Shown: piece after piece, positions 21,812 through 27,294 of the stretch
Numbering within the stretch: the stretch's first letter is position 1
Layout: every line of letters begins with the position of its first letter
Source of the DNA: DAOTUL01 sp034437435
Lineage (GTDB): Bacteria; Chloroflexota; Anaerolineae; Aggregatilineales; Phototrophicaceae
Reading direction: 5' to 3'
DNA length: 27,294 bases
Assembly (NCBI GenBank): GCA_964417785.1
Contig: CAYQJO010000030.1
Coordinates: 1 to 27,294 of the forward strand
The notes under the pieces: model-generated
The model's input: only the letters and a program-made list of their open reading frames with translations
Database searches by the model: none
What the model was told of the DNA's origin: nothing
Position numbers and translations under genes: made by a program

Positions 21812-22617
21812 CGCGCATAGACCGCCAGCACCGCCGGGACCGGATCGAGCGACTGCACCACTGCTTCACCGTTCAACACCATCATGGTCGATCCACCGCC
21901 GTCCAGATTGAAGGCATTCACCAACCCCATGTCGCTGTTCGCCAGAAAAGCGCTTAGCTCCACCAGCGATTGTCCGATCAGCGGCGTTGCCATCAACAGG
22001 ACTCGACCCTGCGCGTCCTGACCAACAACCGTCCGCCGGGTAACGCGGGTCGCTTCCGGATTGGTATACACCGATTGACCGTCCAACACCAGCATCGGGA
22101 ACGCCTGAACCGCCTGCTCCAGCCTCTCACCGGCGTAGGGTTCGCGGGTGTTCGAGCGAACTCGCGGTACCCCATTCTGGACCGCGAACATACCGCCCCG
22201 GTCAGTGTAGGCCGCACCGTAGACCACCCCATCGGCCACTAATAATCCAGTGATGCGGTTATCGACATCGAAAAAGTTGGCGTTGACGAACGCGACGGAA
22301 CCGCTCAACTGCTCCGTCCAGCGCTGGGTGTTCAATAAATTACCCGGCTGATAATGAGTACGGAATACATAGCGTGCCGGATCGAAGCGCACCACCACCA
22401 GTTGCGACAGGGGGTTGTCGCCATAAGTGCGACGTTCCAGACCGGGTGCAATTGGGTTCCATCCGGAGTCGGGCGTGGAGGTGACGATGATGGCGGTCGC
22501 CACAGCCTGCACCGCTGTCGAATCAAGCGGCGGCGCGGTGGTTCTGAGGCTGCATCCGGCCAGCAGAAGCAGACCGAGGAAGACAAAACCGCATCTTGAT
22601 TTGCAGGCAAAATCCAT
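21808..22617 (-). CDS. Lipoprotein with phosphodiester glycosidase (NAGPA) domain
   Basis: A 269-aa lipoprotein. A signal peptide with lipobox LLLLAGC (lipidated C22) is followed by a short linker (23-50) and the PF09992 domain. NANFFD (112-117) with downstream ITGLLVADG matches the conserved start of the domain. RRTVVGQDAQGRVLLM (194-209) and NAFNLDGGGSTMMV (234-247) are its diagnostic later blocks. The family includes the human uncovering enzyme that removes GlcNAc from GlcNAc-1-P-mannose; bacterial members act on phosphodiester-linked sugars of surface polymers. GAGG lies about 9 nt before ATG 22617. The gene starts 23 bp from the divergent tRNA-Val gene. Confidence 0.88.
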   Translation of the reverse strand: MDFACKSRCGFVFLGLLLLAGCSLRTTAPPLDSTAVQAVATAIIVTSTPDSGWNPIAPGLERRTYGDNPLSQLVVVRFDPARYVFRTHYQPGNLLNTQRWTEQLSGSVAFVNANFFDVDNRITGLLVADGVVYGAAYTDRGGMFAVQNGVPRVRSNTREPYAGERLEQAVQAFPMLVLDGQSVYTNPEATRVTRRTVVGQDAQGRVLLMATPLIGQSLVELSAFLANSDMGLVNAFNLDGGGSTMMVLNGEAVVQSLDPVPAVLAVYAR

Positions 22618-22625
22618 GCTATACT
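22596..22625 (+). promoter_or_regulatory. Promoter of tRNA-Val
   Basis: -35 TTGATT (22596-22601), an 18-bp spacer and -10 TATACT (22620-22625) preceded by TGC (extended -10). Start near 22632, 8 nt before the mature tRNA. It overlaps the start of the divergent lipoprotein gene. Confidence 0.55.
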
Positions 22626-22639
22626 TCCTCTACTTTGAC

Positions 22640-22713
<74 letters not shown>

Positions 22714-22725
22714 CAATCTAAAAGC

Positions 22726-22751
22726 AAGGCGACCGTTGGGTCGTCTTTTTT
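22726..22751. terminator. Bidirectional intrinsic terminator between tRNA-Val and the glycan operon
   Basis: Stem AAGGCGACC / GGTCGTCTT (one wobble) with loop GTTG. On the plus strand a T6 tract (22746-22751) follows, ending the tRNA-Val transcript. On the minus strand GCTTTT follows the stem, so it can also end the leftward GT operon, whose last stop is at 22831. Confidence 0.8.
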
Positions 22752-22830
22752 GTTGGGTGTGAGGTTCTTCGAGCAGCAAATCCCACGCTTCATGCCAGAT
22801 ATGAGCGCGATCCGGATATGACGCTCCCAA

Positions 22831-24627
22831 TTATATGCGCCGAAGTACCATCAGCACAAAACGTGGCAGCCGGCTCATGCGCCGGATGCGCCAGGGCTGC
22901 AAATACAGCCGGTAAAGCCACTCAATCCCGGCCTGCTGCATCCACAGCGGCGCACGCGGAATCACCCCAGCGATAAAATCGAAGGTGCCGCCCACACCCA
23001 TCGCCACCGCCACATCGAGGCGCGGCAAATTGCGGGCAATCCATTTATCCTGGTTGGGTGCGCCATAAGCGACAAATACGATGTCGGCTCCGCTGGCGTT
23101 CACCCGATCCACAATGGCATCTTCCTCCTCAGGGGACGGGCTGCCGCCGTAGGTACCAACAATCTGCAAACCGGGATAGCGCTCAGTCAGAACGGCGGCG
23201 GCTCTGTCGGCCACACCGGGAGCCGCCCCCAGCAAAAACAGCGTCCACCCGGACTGCGCTGCGCGTTCCGCGATAATGGGTACGCCGTCACTGCCGGTGA
23301 CGCGCTGCGGCAGCGGAGTCCCGGCTCGGCGGGCCGCCCACAACAGACCGACCCCATCGGGGATGCAGATATGCGCCCGCTGTAAGATGTTGTAGAAATT
23401 GGGATCGCGGCGGGCCGTCATGATGAATTCGGGGTTGGTGGTACAGATTTGGTGCGGCTGGCGTGATTCAATCCAATGGCCGATGGTCGCCAGGAGTTCC
23501 GGGTAGGTGATAGCATCCACCGGGATGTCGAGAACGCGAATCCGCTCCCAGGTGCGCCAATCATCTGCGACATCGCTAAGCTTCACTGCTGCGCCCCCAT
23601 CATCCTTCACGAGTAACTCACGCGCCGCTTGCAGCACATCATCGGGCGTGACCAATCGCATACAGGTCCGCGCCGGACACCCCTCGCGCAAACCCACACC
23701 ATGACCGACATAACTGCATGGACTGCACAACACACCGCTGCGTACCACTGCTGTTGGAGCCGCCGACCAGGGCCGCCAGGCATCATGATTCGACGGGCCA
23801 AAAATCGCCACCGCCGGTGTCCCTGCCGCAGACGCCAGATGCATCACCCCGCTGTCGGCACCGATGAACAGATCGGCCTGCCGGATGACACCGACAAGCT
23901 CAGCCAACGTCGTCTGCCCGGTCAGGTCCAGCGGCGGCTGATCCATCGCATCCCGCACCTGCTCACCGTCATCGTTGGGACCGCCGACCAGCACAATCTG
24001 CGCGTCGTACTCTGCCTGGAGCGCCGCCGCCACCGCCGCAAACTTCGCCGGTTCCCAACGACGCGCCCGGCTGTAACCACCGCTGCCAGCGTGGATCACC
24101 ACCGTTGGCCGGTGGACCGGCACCAGCGCCGACTCCGCGACGGCCACCTGGGGCGGTCGCCAGGACGAATCCGCCCCCAGCAGCGCCACCAGATCGAGCC
24201 AGTATTGCGCCTGATGCCGCTGGCCGAAGCCACCATCGGGGATGCTGTCGGTCAGGAACCAGCCGTTACCGTTTTGCAGGCCAATTCGCAGACCGGCACG
24301 GGTCGCCAACGCGATCAGGGCGAATTTGAGCGTACCGAGCCTGAGCGTAAAATGGTGGAAATAGACAACCGTATCATAGCGACCGAGCGCGAAAATCCAC
24401 CGCAGATTGGCCGGCCTGAAGAACGCTTTCGAGCTATTGAACTGCTGCCGGTCGAAGGGGATGATCGCGTCTACCAGCACTGGATCGACCACACGAGCGG
24501 CGTGGGTGCTGGTCAACAGGGCGATGTGGGCGTCTGGTTGGGCCTCACGCAAGGCAGCCAGCCCCGGTGTTCCCGTGACCATATCACCGATGTCGGCCAG
24601 TTGCACGACCAGAATCCGGCGGGTCAT
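22831..24627 (-). CDS. Bifunctional glycosyltransferase: GT9 (heptosyltransferase-like) fused to GT26 (WecG/TagA/CpsF)
   Basis: A 598-aa protein. Residues 1-340 form a GT9 unit: ILVVQLADIGDMV at the N-terminus, IHAGSGGYSRARRWEPAKFA (178-197), and FIGADSGVMHLASAAGTPAVAIFGPS (254-279), the nucleotide-sugar-binding signature. A 20-residue linker (341-361) leads to a full GT26 unit (362-598): TTNPEF (396-401), PDGVGLLWAAR (423-433), YGAPNQDKWIA (521-531), GVGGTFDFIAG (544-554) and the C-terminal RAPLWMQQAGIEWLYRL. GT26 enzymes such as TagA and WecG add an N-acetylmannosamine-type sugar to lipid-linked GlcNAc. ATG 24627 overlaps the methyltransferase stop (ATGA). One uninterrupted frame spans both domains. 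Confidence 0.9.
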   Translation of the reverse strand: MTRRILVVQLADIGDMVTGTPGLAALREAQPDAHIALLTSTHAARVVDPVLVDAIIPFDRQQFNSSKAFFRPANLRWIFALGRYDTVVYFHHFTLRLGTLKFALIALATRAGLRIGLQNGNGWFLTDSIPDGGFGQRHQAQYWLDLVALLGADSSWRPPQVAVAESALVPVHRPTVVIHAGSGGYSRARRWEPAKFAAVAAALQAEYDAQIVLVGGPNDDGEQVRDAMDQPPLDLTGQTTLAELVGVIRQADLFIGADSGVMHLASAAGTPAVAIFGPSNHDAWRPWSAAPTAVVRSGVLCSPCSYVGHGVGLREGCPARTCMRLVTPDDVLQAARELLVKDDGGAAVKLSDVADDWRTWERIRVLDIPVDAITYPELLATIGHWIESRQPHQICTTNPEFIMTARRDPNFYNILQRAHICIPDGVGLLWAARRAGTPLPQRVTGSDGVPIIAERAAQSGWTLFLLGAAPGVADRAAAVLTERYPGLQIVGTYGGSPSPEEEDAIVDRVNASGADIVFVAYGAPNQDKWIARNLPRLDVAVAMGVGGTFDFIAGVIPRAPLWMQQAGIEWLYRLYLQPWRIRRMSRLPRFVLMVLRRI

Positions 24628-25352
24628 CGGGCCGTCACAACCGGCTGGTAGTAAGCGTCCATATGCCACTGTACCTCGCTGAAGCCAACATCCCGCAGCA
24701 TTCTGTTCAATTCAGCGCGGCGCAGAGCGCGGTAGCGGGTCTCTCGGTGGACGGTCGTCCATTCCGGGGTGTCGCGCAGCAAGATGAAATGATGGACAGT
24801 GTACAGATTATCCATCCATTCCCACACCTGGAAGACGGCGCGAAACGGTTCATTCAGCACACGCACCGGCGTCGTCTGGGGTTTTTCCAGCAGCAGCGCA
24901 TCGTAATCGCGGATGCTGAGGAGCAGCAAGCCATCGGGGTTCAATTTGCGCCGCATACTCGCCAGCGCCAATGCCAGATCGTCATCGGTGAGCAAATGCG
25001 GCAGTGCGTTATCACAGGCGATGACCACATCGTAAGTCGAGTCGCCGTCCAGGTGGCGAAAATCAGCCATCCCGAAGGTCAGGTCAGCGCTGAGCCGCTG
25101 CGCTTCCCGTTTGGCACGCGCTACCGCGTCCGCGCTCAAATCGGTCGCATGGACCTGATAACCGCGCAGCGCCATCCCAATCGCCTGTGTGCCGATGCCA
25201 CAGGCGCAGTCGTATACCGTCGCAGCTCCGACCATCTGCGACTGAATCAGCGCATCCAGCATCTCAGCCTGACGGACGACCGATGCATCCCAATCGGCAA
25301 AAATGAGATGGTAATCCTCGGCCAGTTGATCGTAAAACCGCTGCACACTCAT
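24624..25352 (-). CDS. Class I SAM-dependent methyltransferase in glycan operon
   Basis: A 242-aa cytosolic protein. Motif I is VYDCACGIGTQAIGMA (about 46-61), followed by HATDLSADAV (strand 2 acidic residue), FGMADFRHL (motif II region), YDVVIACDNALPHLLTDDDL and LNPDGLLLLSIRDYD. The DCACGIGTQ form is seen in small-molecule N-methyltransferases such as the glycine/sarcosine type, but the operon context suggests a glycan or lipid-intermediate substrate instead. ATG 25352 lies one base after the GT4 stop (TAG-C-ATG). A longer reading starting inside the GT4 gene is less likely. The stop overlaps the GT9-GT26 ATG by 4 nt. Confidence 0.85.
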   Translation of the reverse strand: MSVQRFYDQLAEDYHLIFADWDASVVRQAEMLDALIQSQMVGAATVYDCACGIGTQAIGMALRGYQVHATDLSADAVARAKREAQRLSADLTFGMADFRHLDGDSTYDVVIACDNALPHLLTDDDLALALASMRRKLNPDGLLLLSIRDYDALLLEKPQTTPVRVLNEPFRAVFQVWEWMDNLYTVHHFILLRDTPEWTTVHRETRYRALRRAELNRMLRDVGFSEVQWHMDAYYQPVVTAR

Positions 25353-25353
25353 G

Positions 25354-26409
25354 CTATTGTTGAACCATCGCTTCAAGTGCCTTTTTCCCAGCGCGGTCCC
25401 AGGTAAACTGCCGCGCCTGTTCATAGCCTACCTGCCGCAGTCGTTCACGGACCGCCGGTTCCTGGTCCAGTCGGACCATAGCCCCGGCAATAGCGTCTAC
25501 ATCGGTCGGATCGACCAGCAGCGCCGCGTCGCCCGCCAGTTCCGGCAGACTGGATGTGGTGCTGGTGATGACAGGTGTGCCACAGTGCATGGCTTCGATC
25601 ACCGGAAAGCCAAAACCTTCATATAGTGTAGCGAAAACCAGACCCAGCGCACCAGCATAGAGCGCACCTTTCTGATCCTCGTCCACGTAGCCGGGCAGCA
25701 TCACCCCATCTACACCCTCGACCCAGGCCGGATCATAGCGCCAGCCGCGTCCACCGGCCAGCACCAGCGCCGCCGGGTCCGTGACCGATTCGCGGTAACG
25801 GGCATAGGCAGCCACAATGCGGGCGATATTCTTGCGCGGATGCAATGTACCCAGGAACAGGAAATAGCGCGGCGGCAGGTTGTCCAACGGCCTGACGGAT
25901 GGCACGTCCACACCGGGATACACTACCCGGATTTTGTCCGCCGGTGTGCCGTAGAAGCGTGTGAGATCGTCGGCGGTAGCCTGACTATCCGCCAGGACCA
26001 CCGACGCCCTGGCGGCGCTGTAGCGCGTTGTCCAGTCGGCATACAGGCGGCTCAACGGTGTATGGGCCTGCGGGAAATGACGGTAGCCGAGATCGTGAAC
26101 CGTGACCACCGCCCGACCGGGGAAGGCAACTGGCAGCGTGTGCGCCGGGACAAAGGTCACATCCGGACGATCCTGCCAGATGGCGGCAGCAAAGCGCACA
26201 TGTGTCCAGGCACGCCGGAAAGGGATGATCCGGTAGATAACGTTTTCGGCGTTTGGGAACAAATCACCGGGTGGCGAATCGCGGAAGTAAAGCATGATGG
26301 TGTCGTCCTGATCCTGGCGGATGATGGCGCGGATCAACTCAAGGGCGTAGCGTTCGGTGCCGGTAATGCGGGCGACAGTGGTGCGGCTGGCGTCGATGGC
26401 GATGTACAT
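25354..26409 (-). CDS. Glycosyltransferase family 4 (GT-B fold)
   Basis: A 351-aa cytosolic GT-B retaining enzyme. MYIAIDASRTTVARITGTERYALELIRAI at the N-terminus is the acceptor-side Gly-rich region of GT4 proteins. VTVHDLGYRHFP (102-113) and VYPGVD (163-168) follow. LFLGTLHPRKNIARIVAAY (184-202) marks the C-terminal donor domain. The EX7E motif is E264-GFGFPVI-E272 (YEGFGFPVIEAMHCGTPVI). The donor sugar cannot be read. ATG 26409 overlaps the upstream TGA by one base (TGATG). It fits the neighbouring GT9-GT26 gene as part of a surface glycan pathway. Confidence 0.92.
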   Translation of the reverse strand: MYIAIDASRTTVARITGTERYALELIRAIIRQDQDDTIMLYFRDSPPGDLFPNAENVIYRIIPFRRAWTHVRFAAAIWQDRPDVTFVPAHTLPVAFPGRAVVTVHDLGYRHFPQAHTPLSRLYADWTTRYSAARASVVLADSQATADDLTRFYGTPADKIRVVYPGVDVPSVRPLDNLPPRYFLFLGTLHPRKNIARIVAAYARYRESVTDPAALVLAGGRGWRYDPAWVEGVDGVMLPGYVDEDQKGALYAGALGLVFATLYEGFGFPVIEAMHCGTPVITSTTSSLPELAGDAALLVDPTDVDAIAGAMVRLDQEPAVRERLRQVGYEQARQFTWDRAGKKALEAMVQQ

Positions 26410-27155
26410 CAGGCACGGCGAGCCACAAGCGGCAGCAGAAAAACCACCAGGAGGGCCACCAGAATCGCCGGACTGGCATCCCGGATAACATCCGTCATCT
26501 CCTGGCCGAGTGCCTCGGTTGTCAGCGCCAGACCGGCCAACCCGGCCACGATCAGCACTGCCCCGGTCATGAACTGGTGACGGCTCAATGGTGGTGCCAG
26601 CACGGCACTGGCTGCCAGCGCCAATCCCACTCCGGTCAGCAAAAGCGGCCAGCCATCAGCCCCCGGCACATCCGACTGTGCCAAATATACCAGCAAACCA
26701 CTGTTTAACAGCAGTGCCAGCCCACCAAACAACGCCCCCTGCGCCCAACGCCCGGTCGTCAGCCAGTAACCCAGCAGCGACAGCCCGGAAGCCGCAGCCA
26801 CACTGGTCGCCAGCGCCGTCCACGTCACCGTCGCTGAGGTCAACGCGAAAGTCAGCCAGGCCCCACCAAAAATCAGCAGCAGTGCCGGGACAACCGACGC
26901 CAGATAACCGCGCTGCAAGATCAGCATCGGCGGATGGGTAAACACATAAGCCGACTGCGCCTGCTCCGCCTGCTCGCGGGCGATCTGTTCCGCTTCGATG
27001 GCCTCGGCTTCGGCTTCCAGACGCTGCAATTCGGCTTCTTCCAACGCTTCCTGTTCGGCCAGCGCATCACTCAAGGACGCCACCGAAGCCAGCGCCGAGT
27101 CGATGTCGAAATCACTGTCGGTCAGTTCTTCTTGTGGATTACGTTCGTCGCTCAT
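26409..27155 (-). CDS. Multi-spanning membrane protein with Glu-rich cytoplasmic N-terminus
   Basis: A 248-aa protein whose family I do not recognise. Residues 1-68 are hydrophilic; residues about 35-66 are an Ala/Glu-rich probable coiled coil (EQEALEEAELQRLEAEAEAI). Residues about 80-248 hold six or seven short Ala/Leu-rich helices, e.g. GYLASVVPALLLIFGGAWLTFAL, ATSVAAASGLSLLGYWL, LFGGLALLLNSGLLVYL and ILVALLVVFLLPLVARRA. A scaffold role for the following glycosyltransferases is possible but only inferred from the operon. ATG 27155 is chosen because -10-like CAGAAT ends 7 nt before it and no Shine-Dalgarno is seen; a further in-frame start at 27236 would run through the tRNA-Cys gene. Confidence 0.68.
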   Translation of the reverse strand: MSDERNPQEELTDSDFDIDSALASVASLSDALAEQEALEEAELQRLEAEAEAIEAEQIAREQAEQAQSAYVFTHPPMLILQRGYLASVVPALLLIFGGAWLTFALTSATVTWTALATSVAAASGLSLLGYWLTTGRWAQGALFGGLALLLNSGLLVYLAQSDVPGADGWPLLLTGVGLALAASAVLAPPLSRHQFMTGAVLIVAGLAGLALTTEALGQEMTDVIRDASPAILVALLVVFLLPLVARRA

Positions 27156-27162
27156 GCCGGTT

Positions 27163-27191
27163 ATTCTGCCACAAAACGGGGGTTGCGACAA
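27163..27191 (-). promoter_or_regulatory. Promoter of the glycan operon, leaderless candidate
   Basis: Minus strand: -35 TTGTCG (27191-27186), a 17-bp spacer and -10 CAGAAT (27168-27163) preceded by TGG (extended -10). Seven nt separate the -10 from ATG 27155, so the transcript would begin at the start codon. It shares bases 27186-27188 with the -35 of the divergent tRNA-Cys promoter. Confidence 0.4.
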
Positions 27192-27211
27192 TTTCGTGGA
27201 TATTTTATACT
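27183..27211 (+). promoter_or_regulatory. Promoter of tRNA-Cys
   Basis: -35 TTGCGA (27183-27188), a 17-bp spacer and -10 TATACT (27206-27211). The start is predicted near 27218, about 5 nt before the mature tRNA. It overlaps the -35 of the leftward operon promoter. Confidence 0.5.
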
Positions 27212-27222
27212 GCAATTTACGC

Positions 27223-27294
27223 GGCGACGTAGCCAAGTGGTAAGGCAGAGCTCTGCAAAAGCTCCATTCACCGGTTCGAATCCGGTCGTCGCCT
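27223..27294 (+). tRNA. tRNA-Cys (anticodon GCA), ends at the window edge
   Basis: A complete cloverleaf: acceptor GGCGACG / CGTCGCC (27223-27229, 27287-27293), D-arm GCCAAGTGGTAAGGC, anticodon stem GAGCT / AGCTC around loop CTGCAAA with GCA at 27255-27257, T-arm ACCGG-TTCGAAT-CCGGT and discriminator T294. The window stops at the discriminator, so whether CCA is encoded cannot be seen. Reads UGC and UGU. Confidence 0.96.

Noticed and set aside
22752..22830. Gap between the bidirectional terminator and the GT9-GT26 stop, considered as a small gene or decayed tRNA
   Set aside because: No open frame with a Shine-Dalgarno and no cloverleaf could be found in it.
23629..24651. 340-aa plus-strand open frame opposite the GT9-GT26 gene
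   Set aside because: It is the reverse complement of conserved GT9 motifs and its composition (Arg/His/Gln-rich) is that of a shadow frame.
25840..26580. 246-aa plus-strand open frame opposite the GT4 gene
   Set aside because: The minus strand carries the GT4 EX7E motif and typical blocks, while the plus frame has no recognisable feature.

Overview
The window is a gene-dense stretch of bacterial chromosome. It has moderately high GC content, many 4-nt ATGA start/stop overlaps, and no mobile element or CRISPR array that I can see. The gene mix suggests a Chloroflexota bacterium, possibly Anaerolineae-like: a SigA with an acidic region 1.1, PgpH/YbeY/DgkA, many GT39/GT-C-like membrane proteins, a TolB-like propeller and a phosphodiester glycosidase lipoprotein. 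This placement is inference from gene content and style. No rRNA or other decisive marker is present.

Layout. Positions 1-1033 (+) hold the tail of an unknown gene and a methyltransferase carrying a Trm112-like tail. Positions 11217-1030 (-) hold two transcription units. The first is a response regulator followed by a membrane-anchored TPR protein. The second is a nine-gene train: LamG-like protein, mtaB, yqeY, pgpH-like, ybeY, two tandem dgkA-type kinases, a GH18-like membrane protein and a class IV aminotransferase. Its core combines RNA maturation and modification (MtaB, YbeY) with c-di-AMP turnover (PgpH-like) and recycling of lipid carriers (DgkA). Positions 11287-16557 (+) hold an unrecognised cassette: a soluble protein, a secreted PD40 propeller, and four successive divergent paralogous membrane proteins with an ABC-2-permease-like signature. 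lipA follows directly.

Positions 17614-19095 (-) encode a GT39-like transferase. A 347-bp regulatory region separates it from the primary sigma factor gene (19443-20615, +), which ends in a strong terminator. A GT-C-like membrane protein (+) then converges on a phosphodiester-glycosidase lipoprotein (-). A tRNA-Val(CAC) gene follows, with a probable bidirectional terminator. Positions 27155-22831 (-) form a glycan operon: a membrane protein, a GT4 glycosyltransferase, a methyltransferase and a GT9-GT26 fusion. The window ends with a complete tRNA-Cys(GCA) gene whose promoter overlaps the divergent promoter of that operon.

Most promoters I could place carry an extended -10 (TGN before the hexamer). 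The best candidate for an undescribed system is the 11287-16557 cassette. Other points of interest are the tandem DgkA paralogues, the GT9-GT26 fusion and the structured leader of the sigma gene.
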